64,000 nt of DNA, taken from contig NZ_VOGO01000004.1 of assembly GCF_007923355.1 (NCBI RefSeq), positions 124,001-188,000 of the forward strand, read 5' to 3'. Below are positions 38,601-47,808 of this stretch, piece by piece. This DNA comes from Falsiphaeobacter marinintestinus. Lineage in GTDB: Bacteria; Pseudomonadota; Alphaproteobacteria; Rhodobacterales; Rhodobacteraceae. The position numbers were made by a program, and so were the translations under genes. The first letter of the stretch is position 1. Each line of letters starts with the position of its first letter. Below the pieces are notes generated by a model that worked only from the letters and a program-made list of their open reading frames with translations, ran no database searches and was not told where the DNA came from.

Positions 38601-40139
38601 TCAGAAGAATTCGATCAGCCCGGCCAGCAGCGCGGGTGCTGCAATCCCCTGGAACGTCAATGTGTTGCCATCGCCGAAGTCGAAAACGGTGTCAGCTCCG
38701 ACAACCTCAGCCGTTAACCAAAGCGCACCAAGACCCACTGGCGCGCCGCCAACCAGATCCAGATTGATCTGGACGCTGTCGATCCCAACCTCAAAATCGA
38801 CGATCAGGTCTTTGCCGCTGTCAAACAGGAACACGTCGGCCCCCGATCCGCCATTCAGCAGGTCGGCCCCGGCATCGCCTCGCAAGGTGTCATTTCCATC
38901 ACCACCATACAGTTTATCGCGGTGGGCCCCGCCAGACAGGCTGTCATCGCCAGCATTTCCGATCAGCAGGTCGTCATTATCGCCGCCAAAGAGCATATCG
39001 TTGTTCAGGCCACCGTTAATCGTGTCGTTCCCGGCGTCGCCGTACAACGTATCGGCCCCGTCATTGCCTTCGATATCGTCATTGCCATCTTTGCCTGAAA
39101 TGGTGTCAAAGCCATCGCCGCCTTGCATCATGTCATAGCCACCGCCACCCGTCATCACGTCGTTCCCGGCACCTCCATACATCATGTCGTCGCCGATGCG
39201 TCCGTGCATGGTGTCGTTGCCAGCGTCTCCGAACATCTCATCCTTGCCATCGCCGCCAATCATCGTGTCAGCCCCACCGCCGCCCGAGATCCAGTCGTTG
39301 CCGTCATCACCGTCCAGAAAATCGACACCAAGCCCGCCGAAAATCGTATCGTTCCCGCTCAGGCCAAAAACGGTGTCATCCCCCTGGTACGCAAAGATCG
39401 TGTCAGCCGTCTCTGTCCCGACAAGATCGTCATCTGCGCCCGTGCCCAGCACCGGAAGGATCGAAACCGTATATTCCCACACGCCTGACAACCCGCTGTT
39501 GCCGACCTCTTCGTCAAGCGCCTCGGGGGTCGTGTATTGTTCAAGTTGATCATCAAACGACTGCGATCCCAAATCTGCACCGATCAAAGCCCACGTCATC
39601 AGATCGTCATATTCCATATCGCCATACCGGAACGTGATTTTCATCTCGCTGTCGCTCACAGCGGTCATCTGAAGCTGAAAACTGAACGTCGGCCAATACG
39701 TCCGGTCTTCGTAGCGAAGCCGGTCCCAGGTCACGGTCACCGTGTCGCTTGCCGTATCCAGATCGACATGAACTGTGCCGGCGTTTTGGATGTCTCGTGA
39801 CGCGAAATGTTCCGTGTTGAAGTTATACGGCGCGATCCAGGGCATATCGCCAGGCCGCATCGAGAACACTTCTTCCTCATAGGCAAAGCCGAAAAACAGT
39901 ATGTTGCTATAGATGTACTCGTAATCAAAGTTGTCGTCGCCGAACTGCACAAAGCCATGCGTTGAAACGAAAAAATCCTGCGGATCATATAGTTCGCCGT
40001 CAATCACGAAGCCGTCGGGAAAAATTGACGATACGTCAATTTGAGCAAATTGCTGATTGTAGCGGGTTTCCTTCTCAAGACTGAATTCACCATAGCCCGA
40101 CAGGCCGCCCAGACCGGACACAAGGTTTTTATTTTCCAT
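38601..40139 (-). CDS. RTX-type calcium-binding protein with nidogen-like N-terminal domain
   Basis: A 512-aa acidic protein. The N-terminal half (GYGEFSLEKETRYNQQF, YDPQDFFVSTHGFVQFGD, then strands with MKITFRYGDMEYDD) fits a nidogen-like extracellular domain. From about residue 235 there are roughly 15-20 nonapeptide repeats of the GGxGxDxhx type, which bind calcium in a beta-roll. It ends ALLAGLIEFF, a hydrophobic tail typical of type I secretion substrates. No classical signal peptide. No type I secretion genes lie in the window. The start at 40139 is chosen because the upstream extension is out of pattern. Confidence 0.85.
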   Translation of the reverse strand: MENKNLVSGLGGLSGYGEFSLEKETRYNQQFAQIDVSSIFPDGFVIDGELYDPQDFFVSTHGFVQFGDDNFDYEYIYSNILFFGFAYEEEVFSMRPGDMPWIAPYNFNTEHFASRDIQNAGTVHVDLDTASDTVTVTWDRLRYEDRTYWPTFSFQLQMTAVSDSEMKITFRYGDMEYDDLMTWALIGADLGSQSFDDQLEQYTTPEALDEEVGNSGLSGVWEYTVSILPVLGTGADDDLVGTETADTIFAYQGDDTVFGLSGNDTIFGGLGVDFLDGDDGNDWISGGGGADTMIGGDGKDEMFGDAGNDTMHGRIGDDMMYGGAGNDVMTGGGGYDMMQGGDGFDTISGKDGNDDIEGNDGADTLYGDAGNDTINGGLNNDMLFGGDNDDLLIGNAGDDSLSGGAHRDKLYGGDGNDTLRGDAGADLLNGGSGADVFLFDSGKDLIVDFEVGIDSVQINLDLVGGAPVGLGALWLTAEVVGADTVFDFGDGNTLTFQGIAAPALLAGLIEFF

Positions 40140-40277
40140 GGTTTTATGCCTTTTAGTGCCGCAAAAAACACGCGGCATGAGAATCTATGAAATGAAACTA
40201 TGCCGGAACTTTAGCACAGCAGCGGACTCCAACAAAGTCCCGCGTCGCGGCGAAAACATGCTTTTCCGATACGCTTT

Positions 40278-40291
40278 TTGACCCATATCAA
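40278..40291 (+). promoter_or_regulatory. FNR/FnrL box upstream of ccoG
   Basis: TTGACCCATATCAA matches the FNR consensus at 9 of 10 defined bases. A class II promoter would start near 40326. That places the GTG at 40312 upstream of the transcript start and supports a later start codon for ccoG. Confidence 0.85.
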
Positions 40292-40353
40292 AGTGGGTCA
40301 GGGCTGCATCTGTGACAACGCCGGAAAGCATCATGAACAACCGGAGTGATTCC

Positions 40354-41781
40354 GTGTCAGAATCCGACCCCGCCCCCAGCCTCTACGCCGCCAGGGAACC
40401 TATCTTTCCGAAACGGGTGACAGGCAAGTTCCGCAACATGAAATGGGTCCTGATGGGGATCATGCTGGGTATCTATTATCTGGTGCCCTGGATTCGCTGG
40501 GATCGCGGCCCCAGCCTGCCGGATCAGGCGGTGCTTCTGGATCTGGCCAACCGCCGGTTCTATTTCTTCTGGATCGAAATCTGGCCCCACGAATTCTATT
40601 TCGTTGCCGGTCTTCTGATCATGGCGGGTCTTGGCCTGTTCCTGTTCACCTCGGCGCTGGGTCGGGTCTGGTGCGGCTATGCCTGCCCGCAAACCGTCTG
40701 GACCGATCTGTTTATCCTGGTTGAGCGCTGGATCGAAGGCGACCGCAACGCCCGCCTGCGTCTGCACCGCCAGAAAAAGCTCGATTTCCGCAAGGCGCGC
40801 CTGCGCGTCACCAAATGGGTCGTATGGTTCCTGATCGGTCTGGCAACCGGCGGGGCGTGGGTGTTCTATTTCGCCGACGCGCCAACGCTGTTCATGGATC
40901 TGATCACCGGTCAGGCGCATCCCATTGCCTATACAACCATGGGTCTTCTGGCGTTTTTCACCGTGTTTTTCGGCGGGTTCGCCCGCGAACAGATCTGTAT
41001 CTACGCCTGCCCATGGCCGCGTATTCAGGCTGCCATGATGGACGAAGACACGCTGGTTGTTGGCTATCGTGACTGGCGGGGCGAGCCGCGCGGCAAAGGC
41101 AAACGCACCAAAGACACCGAACTGGGCGATTGCATCGACTGCATGGCCTGCGTCAACGTCTGCCCGGTTGGTATCGACATCCGCGACGGTCAGCAGCTTG
41201 AATGCATAACCTGCGCGCTGTGTATCGACGCCTGTGACGACATGATGGCCAAGGTCGGCAAGCCGCGCGGTCTGATCGACTATATGGCGCTCTCGGACGA
41301 GGCGAATGAACGTGCCGGTAAGCCGCCCAAGAACATCTGGAAACACATCCTGCGCCCGCGCACGATCATGTATACCACGCTCTGGGCACTTGTCGGCTTT
41401 GGCCTCGTGTTTGCGCTGTTCATCCGCTCGGACATCGACATGACCGTCGCCCCGATCCGCAACCCGACCTATGTGACCATGTCTGACGGGTCGATCCGCA
41501 ACGCCTATGACATTCGCCTGCGCAACAAGCACGGTGAAGAGCGACAGTTCAAACTGTCGGTTGCCGGTGACCCCAGCCTGCGGGTCCAGTTGGAAGGCAC
41601 ACCTTACGAATCCGTTCCGGTCCCTGCTGACACGGCCAAACTTCAGCGTGTATACGTGGTGTCACCCAAGGGCTCGGTCCCGTCCAACTCCGAAGCCACG
41701 CCATTCCGGTTCTGGGTCGAAGATCTGGGCAATGGCGAACGGGCCCACAAGGACTCGACCTTTAACGGAAAAGGGAACTGA
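40354..41781 (+). CDS. ccoG: cbb3 oxidase assembly protein CcoG (polyferredoxin)
   Basis: Membrane-bound iron-sulfur protein that reduces copper for cbb3 oxidase assembly. From the GTG at 40354 it is 475 aa. GGAG lies 7 bases upstream, and the product begins SESDPAPSLYAAREPIF, the typical CcoG start; alternatives are the ATG at 40333 and GTG at 40312. It shows several membrane helices, RVWCGYACPQTVWTD, CIYACPWPRIQAAM, and two ferredoxin motifs, CIDCMACVNVCPVGI and CITCALCIDACD. The C-terminal part is a periplasmic Ig-like domain. First gene of ccoGHIS, after an FNR box. Confidence 0.94.
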   Translation: MSESDPAPSLYAAREPIFPKRVTGKFRNMKWVLMGIMLGIYYLVPWIRWDRGPSLPDQAVLLDLANRRFYFFWIEIWPHEFYFVAGLLIMAGLGLFLFTSALGRVWCGYACPQTVWTDLFILVERWIEGDRNARLRLHRQKKLDFRKARLRVTKWVVWFLIGLATGGAWVFYFADAPTLFMDLITGQAHPIAYTTMGLLAFFTVFFGGFAREQICIYACPWPRIQAAMMDEDTLVVGYRDWRGEPRGKGKRTKDTELGDCIDCMACVNVCPVGIDIRDGQQLECITCALCIDACDDMMAKVGKPRGLIDYMALSDEANERAGKPPKNIWKHILRPRTIMYTTLWALVGFGLVFALFIRSDIDMTVAPIRNPTYVTMSDGSIRNAYDIRLRNKHGEERQFKLSVAGDPSLRVQLEGTPYESVPVPADTAKLQRVYVVSPKGSVPSNSEATPFRFWVEDLGNGERAHKDSTFNGKGN

Positions 41782-41784
41782 TCC

Positions 41785-42243
41785 ATGGCTGAACGCGAAT
41801 TTACCGGCCGCCACGCCCTGATGCTGTTTGTCGGCGCCTTCGGGATCATCATCACGGTCAACCTGGCGCTGGCCTATAATGCCGTCAAAACCTTTCCGGG
41901 GCTGGAGGCAAAGAACAGCTATGTCGCCAGTCAGGAATTCGACGAACGCCGCTCGGCTCAGCAGGCCTTGGGCTGGACGGTTCAGGCCGATGCGGTCGGT
42001 GGTCTGGTGATCCTTGCGATTACCAGCGAATTCGGCAATCCGGTCGAAGTTGCCGAACTTGACGCCATCGTCGGGCGGGCCACGCATGTGAAAGATGACA
42101 TCATCCCTGATTTCAAATTCGACGGGCGCGCCTATGTTGCCCCCGCCGAACTGGGCGAAGGCAACTGGAATATCCGGATGAAAGCCAAGGCCTTTGACGG
42201 AACCGAATTTGTGCAGCGCGTGGTGCTGCACGTAAAAAGGTAA
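41785..42243 (+). CDS. ccoH: FixH/CcoH family protein
   Basis: A 152-aa single-span membrane protein needed for cbb3 oxidase assembly or stability. It has an N-terminal anchor (LMLFVGAFGIIITVNLALAY) followed by KTFPGLEAKNSYVASQEFD, which is diagnostic for FixH, and a periplasmic beta-rich domain. It begins 3 bases after the ccoG stop and is followed by ccoI after 6 bases, so the operon is tightly packed. Confidence 0.93.
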   Translation: MAEREFTGRHALMLFVGAFGIIITVNLALAYNAVKTFPGLEAKNSYVASQEFDERRSAQQALGWTVQADAVGGLVILAITSEFGNPVEVAELDAIVGRATHVKDDIIPDFKFDGRAYVAPAELGEGNWNIRMKAKAFDGTEFVQRVVLHVKR

Positions 42244-42249
42244 CCGGCT

Positions 42250-44427
42250 TTGACAGCCCAGATGCGCCCCCCGACTGCGGCCTGTCCCGGCTGTATCGCT
42301 GCCCCGGCCACCCCGGTCGAAGACACCCCGACCGAGGCAAAGATCGCGATCTCATTGCCGACAATCCACTGTCAGGGCTGTATCTCAACGGTCGAGCGTG
42401 AACTCAGCGCCCATCCCGGCGTGCACAGTGCACGGGTCAACCTGACCCTGAAACGCGCCATGATCGAAGCCGACCCCGACGTGACGGCGGCTGATCTTGT
42501 TCCGGTGCTTGAAGGCGCCGGGTACGAGGCGCATGAACTCGACGCGGGCAGCCTTTCGGCGACCCAGACCGACAAGGCAGGCCGCGACCTGCTGATGCGC
42601 CTTGCCGTCGCGGGCTTTGCCTCGATGAACGTCATGCTGCTGTCCGTCTCGGTCTGGTCCGGGGCCACCGACGCCACGCGCGACATGTTCCACTGGATCT
42701 CCGCCGCGATCACGCTTCCTGCCATCGCGTTCTCAGCGCAGCCCTTCTTCAAAAGCGCATGGTCGGCCCTGTCGGTCGGGCGATTGAACATGGACGTGCC
42801 CATCGTGCTGGCCATCGTGCTGGCACTGGTCACCTCGCTGTGGGAAACCACGCTGTCCGGCGAACACGCCTATTTCGACGCGGCACTGGCCCTTACGTTC
42901 TTCCTGCTGGCGGGCCGTTACCTTGATTACCGCACCCGCGCCGTCGCGCGCTCGGCGGCCGAAGAACTTGCCGCATTGGAAGTCCCCCGTGCGATCCTGT
43001 TGACCGATGCGGGCGAACAAGAGGTCGCCGTCGCCACTCTGCAAGTCGGCGATCTGGTCCTTGTCCGCCCCGGTGGCCGCATGCCCGTGGACGGTGAAAT
43101 CGTCACCGGCCAGTCCGAACTCGACCGGTCTTTGCTTACCGGGGAAACCCTGCCCGTGTTCGCCGAACCCGGCATCACCGTCAGCGCGGGCGAGGTCAAT
43201 CTGACCGGCCCCCTGACCATCCGCGCCACCGCCGTGGGCGAAGACACCTCGCTGCACCGCATGGCTGACCTTGTCGCCATCGCTGAAAGCGGGCGCTCGC
43301 GCTATACCTCGCTCGCCGATTCCGCCGCGAAACTTTACGCCCCCGGCGTGCATATCCTCTCCGCGCTCAGCTTTGTTGGCTGGTACATCTATTCCGGCGA
43401 CCTGCGCACCGCGCTTAACATTGCCGCCGCTGTCCTGATCATCACATGCCCCTGCGCGCTGGGCCTTGCCGTGCCCGCCGTCACCACCGCCGCTTCGGGC
43501 CGCCTGTTCAAAAAGGGCATGCTGATCAAGCACGCGACCGCGCTCGAACGTCTGGCGCAGGTCGATACCGTCGTCTTCGACAAAACCGGCACGCTCACCG
43601 CCGGTACGCCAGACCTGACCAATCTCGGCGATTTCAGTCGCGCCGATCTTGAGATCGCGCTGGCGCTTGCCGAAGCCTCTTCGCACCCGCTCTCGCAAGC
43701 CCTCACAAAAGCCGCCCGCGACGCCGGGATCACACCCGCCGCCGTGCAGGACATCATCGAAGTCCCGGGATACGGCACCGAAGGAAACGTCAACGGTCTG
43801 CGCGTCCGGCTGGGGCGCGCCGCATGGGTCGGGGCCGATCAGGGCGCGCAAACCGCCGCGTGGCTTGTCGTCGCAGGCCAGGTGCCACAAGCGTTCCTCT
43901 ATACCGATGCCCTGCGCCCCGGCGCTGAAGAAGCCGTTCGCAACCTGCAACAGGCGGGCAAAGACGTCCTGCTGATCTCGGGCGACACCACCGGCGCCGT
44001 CGAAGCCCTCGCAAATCGCCTCGGAATCACCAAATGGGTCGCCGAGGCCCTGCCGCAAGACAAAGCCACCCGCATCCAGCAGTTGGCCGACAAGGGCCAC
44101 AAGGTGCTGATGGTCGGCGATGGCCTGAACGACACCGCCGCGCTGGCCGCCGCCCATGTCTCGATCTCTCCGGCCTCGGCGCTGGATGCCGCCCGTGTCG
44201 CCTCGGATATCGTGTTGCTGGGACAGGATCTGTCGCCCATCGCCGATGCCTGCGATACCGCCATCCGCGCCACCAAACGTATCCGCGAAAACTTCCGCAT
44301 CGCCACCGTTTACAACGTCATTGCCGTACCGCTGGCGGTCATGGGCTTAGCGACGCCGCTGATTGCCGCATTGGCCATGTCCAGCTCGTCGATTACCGTA
44401 TCTCTGAACGCATTGCGACTAAGGTGA
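42250..44427 (+). CDS. ccoI: Copper-transporting P-type ATPase CcoI/FixI
   Basis: Exports copper toward the cbb3 oxidase copper centre. The 725-aa protein has an N-terminal CPGC, a heavy-metal domain with IHCQGCIST (about residue 40), the transmembrane CPC motif (about residue 400) and the phosphorylation site DKTGTLTAG (Asp444), then VGDGLNDTAALAAAHVSI near the end. The start is TTG at 42250 with AAAAGG about 8 bases upstream; an ATG at 42262 is an alternative. Third gene of ccoGHIS. Confidence 0.94.
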   Translation: MTAQMRPPTAACPGCIAAPATPVEDTPTEAKIAISLPTIHCQGCISTVERELSAHPGVHSARVNLTLKRAMIEADPDVTAADLVPVLEGAGYEAHELDAGSLSATQTDKAGRDLLMRLAVAGFASMNVMLLSVSVWSGATDATRDMFHWISAAITLPAIAFSAQPFFKSAWSALSVGRLNMDVPIVLAIVLALVTSLWETTLSGEHAYFDAALALTFFLLAGRYLDYRTRAVARSAAEELAALEVPRAILLTDAGEQEVAVATLQVGDLVLVRPGGRMPVDGEIVTGQSELDRSLLTGETLPVFAEPGITVSAGEVNLTGPLTIRATAVGEDTSLHRMADLVAIAESGRSRYTSLADSAAKLYAPGVHILSALSFVGWYIYSGDLRTALNIAAAVLIITCPCALGLAVPAVTTAASGRLFKKGMLIKHATALERLAQVDTVVFDKTGTLTAGTPDLTNLGDFSRADLEIALALAEASSHPLSQALTKAARDAGITPAAVQDIIEVPGYGTEGNVNGLRVRLGRAAWVGADQGAQTAAWLVVAGQVPQAFLYTDALRPGAEEAVRNLQQAGKDVLLISGDTTGAVEALANRLGITKWVAEALPQDKATRIQQLADKGHKVLMVGDGLNDTAALAAAHVSISPASALDAARVASDIVLLGQDLSPIADACDTAIRATKRIRENFRIATVYNVIAVPLAVMGLATPLIAALAMSSSSITVSLNALRLR

Positions 44428-44431
44428 CCCC

Positions 44432-44590
44432 ATGGAAGTCCTGACATACCTGATCCCGATCTCACTGATCCTTGGCGGCATCGGGCTTGTGGCGTTTCTC
44501 TACACGGTGAAAAGCAATCAGTATGACGACCCCGAAGGCGACGCCCGCCGCATCCTCAGCAGCGAATGGGACGATCACCCCAAACCCTGA
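44432..44590 (+). CDS. ccoS: cbb3 oxidase maturation protein CcoS
   Basis: A 52-aa protein, easily missed because of its size. It starts at the ATG at 44432, with AAGGTGA 6 bases upstream and overlapping the ccoI stop. It has one membrane span (YLIPISLILGGIGLVAFLYT) followed by the CcoS-typical VKSNQYDDPEGDARRIL. It is needed for cofactor insertion into the cbb3 oxidase. Last gene of ccoGHIS. Confidence 0.93.
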   Translation: MEVLTYLIPISLILGGIGLVAFLYTVKSNQYDDPEGDARRILSSEWDDHPKP

Positions 44591-44622
44591 CCGGACCGCG
44601 CAGATAAAAAGGAGCCTTCCCC

Positions 44623-46143
44623 ATGATCTGCGATGACCAGACCGAGGTGTCGGCCTTCCTGACGGATCCGACCACGTTCAACGCCCCGGTCGAAGAAATC
44701 GACACCCACATCTCGCGGATATTCCTTGCCGGCACGCGCGTATACAAACTGAAACGCGCCGTCAAACTGCCCTATGCCGATTTCTCGACCCCTGAAATTC
44801 GTCTGGCCGCCTGCGAAAAAGAACTGGTGCTGAACGGCCCCCACGCGCCGGGCCTGTACCTTGCCGTGCGCCGCATCACCCGCACAGCATCAGGGTTGGA
44901 ATTCGACGGGGCAGGGGGGCTGGTCGACGCCGTGGTCGAGATGCAGCGCTTCGATCAGGACAGCCTGTTTGATGATCTGGCAACCCATGGCAAGCTGACC
45001 CCCGATCTGATGACCGCAGTCGCCCGGGAAATCGCCCGCTTCCACACCGCCGCCCCCGTGGTGCAGGACGGAACCGGCGCCGACAACCTCGCAGGCGTGC
45101 TCGACATCAACCGCGCCGGGTTTCACACCAGCAGCGTGTTTTCCGAGACCCAGATCGATACCCTCGACACGGCCTTCCGAACTGCGCTCGACCGGCACGA
45201 AATGCTGCTGAACCAGCGCGCCAGCCAGGGCACGATCCGCCGTTGCCACGGCGATCTGCACCTGCGCAATATCTGTCTGTTCAACGGCCAGCCGACCCTG
45301 TTCGACTGTATCGAATTCAACGACCAGATCGCCACGATTGATGTACTCTATGATCTCGCGTTCCTGCTGATGGACCTCTGGCACCGCGACCTGCACGACC
45401 TCGCGAACCTGACAGCGAACCGCTATTTCGACGCCATCGGCACCGATGACGGTTTTGTCCTACTGCCGTTCCTGATGGCCCTGCGCGCCGCTGTCCGGTC
45501 CCATGTCACTGCCACACTGTCTGAAGATACCAACTCCCAAGACCAGATTGCCGAGGCGCGCGCCTATTACGATCTGGCCCTATCCTTGCTGACCCGGCAA
45601 CACCCGACATCCGTGGTGATCGGCGGGCTCAGCGGCACCGGCAAGACCACGATTTCCGAAGCATTGGCCCCGCGCATCGCACCGCCCCCCGGCGCGCGCA
45701 TTGTCGAAAGCGACCGCACCCGCAAAGCGTTGTTCAACGTCTCAAGCGAAACGCGCCTGCCGGACACGGCTTATGCGCCGCATGTGTCCGATCAGGTTTA
45801 CCAACGGATGGCGGACAGGGCGGTTGCCATCCTGACATCCGGCGCGCCTGTGATTGTCGATGCTGTCTTTGACAAAGCAGATCGCCGCGCCGCGATAGAC
45901 CAGACCCTGCAACAGGCTGGCCACCAAGTCTACGGTATCTTGCTGCAGGCCAGCCCGGACACCCTGCGCAAACGCGTAAAGGCCCGCGTTGGCGGGCCTT
46001 CAGATGCGACGGTTGAGGTTTTGGAACGTCAGCTGCACCGCGATGCAGGCCCGATCAGCTGGACCGTGATCCGCTCAGATCGCCCGGTCCAAGACGTGGT
46101 CACAGACATCCTTGCGCACCTGCGACCCGCCCCAAATGCTTAG
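44623..46143 (+). CDS. Phosphotransferase/ATP-binding fusion protein
   Basis: A 506-aa protein with two parts. Residues about 1-320 resemble an aminoglycoside phosphotransferase/kinase fold with RRCHGDLHLRNICLF and LFDCIEFND (catalytic loop and Mg-binding Asp). Residues about 325-506 are a P-loop kinase-like ATPase with VIGGLSGTGKTTISEAL and VIVDAVFDKADRR. Such fusions are common in proteobacteria and often annotated as resistance kinases, but the true substrate is unknown. AAGGAG lies 9 bases before the ATG. It follows ccoS by 32 bases and may be read through from it. The stop overlaps the convergent carboxypeptidase by 4 bases. Confidence 0.88.
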   Translation: MICDDQTEVSAFLTDPTTFNAPVEEIDTHISRIFLAGTRVYKLKRAVKLPYADFSTPEIRLAACEKELVLNGPHAPGLYLAVRRITRTASGLEFDGAGGLVDAVVEMQRFDQDSLFDDLATHGKLTPDLMTAVAREIARFHTAAPVVQDGTGADNLAGVLDINRAGFHTSSVFSETQIDTLDTAFRTALDRHEMLLNQRASQGTIRRCHGDLHLRNICLFNGQPTLFDCIEFNDQIATIDVLYDLAFLLMDLWHRDLHDLANLTANRYFDAIGTDDGFVLLPFLMALRAAVRSHVTATLSEDTNSQDQIAEARAYYDLALSLLTRQHPTSVVIGGLSGTGKTTISEALAPRIAPPPGARIVESDRTRKALFNVSSETRLPDTAYAPHVSDQVYQRMADRAVAILTSGAPVIVDAVFDKADRRAAIDQTLQQAGHQVYGILLQASPDTLRKRVKARVGGPSDATVEVLERQLHRDAGPISWTVIRSDRPVQDVVTDILAHLRPAPNA

Positions 46144-47576
46144 GACGGGTTGATCGGGTTGCAGGTCACGTTGCGGGCATTCAGCCGACGACAAGCCAGT
46201 TCTGCGCTTTCTTCGGTCAGCCCCATGAAATTGGCATCAAACCCGCGTGACGTCTGAACCACTTTCCGCAAAGTGCCATCCAGCGTCGCCATTTCGGCCA
46301 GCGCGGTCCTCAGCAGGACTTTCTCGGCCTGAAACCGGTTCGTATAGCGCCCGACATTGATACCCCAGTGCCGTTCGCCGGATGTAGACAGCCGGGTCAC
46401 GATTTCCTGCTCGGGTTCCGGTTTGACGACTTCGGCGGCTGCGCTGAGCGTCTGTTCCGCAACTTCCCCTACGGGACGCGGGGCCGGGCGCAAGGTGGCG
46501 TCAGGCGACTGCGTGTCGTCGATCTGCGCGAAGGCGGCCGTTATACCGGCCTGAAGCTTGGCCTGATCGTCTTCTGCATTCTGCGCAACGGCGTTGGCCA
46601 GAACAACCTGGCTTGCCCCAGGACGTGCCTTGGGGCGCAGGCTTTTCTTTACCGCGCCCACCAGGCGAATGGTTTTCCCAGCCTGGCCGGGCTGCGTGTC
46701 GATGTTTCCGACATAGGCCGGGATCGATGGCTTCTTGACCGATGCGCGCGATGGCGCACGTCGGAACCCAAGATCCAGCAATTCGGCGACCTTGGCATTG
46801 CGCGCAGTCGAAGATTTGCCGCCAAAAACCGTCGCGATGATCCGCTCGTTGCCGCGTTTCGCGGATGCGACCAGGTTGGACCCTGCCGCGCGGGTGTATC
46901 CGGTCTTGATCCCATCGGCACCTTCATAAGACGCCAGAAGGCGCCGGTTGGTGTTGCTCACTGTCTTCAGACCCGCATGTGTCGATGTCCGCGAGAACAG
47001 ATTATAATACTGCGGATAGTCGTAAATCAGATGCCGCCCCAAGGTGGTCATGTCCCGCGCGGTCGACATATGGCCGGTTTCGGTCAGGCCATGCGCGTTC
47101 TTGAACGTCGTCCGCGTCATGCCCAACGCCCGCGCTGTCCGGGTCATGCGGCGGGCAAAGGCGGCTTCGCTGCCGCTGATCGCTTCACCAATGGCTGTGG
47201 CCGCATCATTGGCCGATTTCACGGCGGCGGCCCGGATCAGGTACCGAAACGCGATGCGATGACCGGTCTGAAGACCCAGCTCCGATGGCGGCTCGGCGGC
47301 GGCATTTTTCGAAATGCGCACCTTCGTATCAAGCGAGATTTCGCCATTCTTGATCGCCTCGAAGGCGATATAAAGCGTCATCATTTTTGTCAGGGATGCC
47401 GGGTGAAGCTGGGTGTCTGCGTTGCGCGAATGGAGAACTTCTCCAGTGCGCGCATCGATGACCAACGCTGCATAGGGGGCTGCCATAGCTCCCAATGGGG
47501 CGAAAACGCCTAACCACAAAGCGGTGAATATAAATAGCCCGAAACGGGACGGGCCGCTGTTGCGCCGAACCTTCAC
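46140..47576 (-). CDS. D-alanyl-D-alanine carboxypeptidase with SPOR-like C-terminus
   Basis: Penicillin-binding protein of the DacA/S11 family that trims peptidoglycan stem peptides in the periplasm. The start is taken as the GTG at 47576, with AGAGG 8 bases upstream, giving 478 aa with a signal peptide (FGLFIFTALWLGVFAPLGAM). The active-site motifs are complete: Ser-x-x-Lys in HPASLTKMM, Ser-x-Asn in KSANDAAT and KTG in DGIKTGYTRAAG. A disordered linker leads to a C-terminal region (VGRYTNRFQAEKVLLRTALA) resembling a SPOR peptidoglycan-binding domain. An in-frame GTG at 47600 is the alternative start. Confidence 0.92.
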   Translation of the reverse strand: MKVRRNSGPSRFGLFIFTALWLGVFAPLGAMAAPYAALVIDARTGEVLHSRNADTQLHPASLTKMMTLYIAFEAIKNGEISLDTKVRISKNAAAEPPSELGLQTGHRIAFRYLIRAAAVKSANDAATAIGEAISGSEAAFARRMTRTARALGMTRTTFKNAHGLTETGHMSTARDMTTLGRHLIYDYPQYYNLFSRTSTHAGLKTVSNTNRRLLASYEGADGIKTGYTRAAGSNLVASAKRGNERIIATVFGGKSSTARNAKVAELLDLGFRRAPSRASVKKPSIPAYVGNIDTQPGQAGKTIRLVGAVKKSLRPKARPGASQVVLANAVAQNAEDDQAKLQAGITAAFAQIDDTQSPDATLRPAPRPVGEVAEQTLSAAAEVVKPEPEQEIVTRLSTSGERHWGINVGRYTNRFQAEKVLLRTALAEMATLDGTLRKVVQTSRGFDANFMGLTEESAELACRRLNARNVTCNPINPS

Positions 47577-47808
47577 GATATATGCCTCTGTCTGCCTCAC
47601 GCCGCCGATTTTTCAGCTGGCCATTTTTATTTGACTTCACGCTAGCACAGGGGATTCTCGAAATAAACCCGGTGATTACAGGTGCAGAACGGTTTTCCGC
47701 TGACGTAATTTCAACATCTAGCGGTAGGTCGGCCCCAACCCCCAACACAGGCGATTGTGGCAGAAAAATGGCACGGCCCGAAACGACTCAAATTGGCAGT
47801 CACACACG

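Noticed and set aside
39545-39557. A TTGATCATCAA sequence resembling an FNR box
   Set aside because: The half-sites are separated by the wrong spacing, and it lies inside the RTX coding region.
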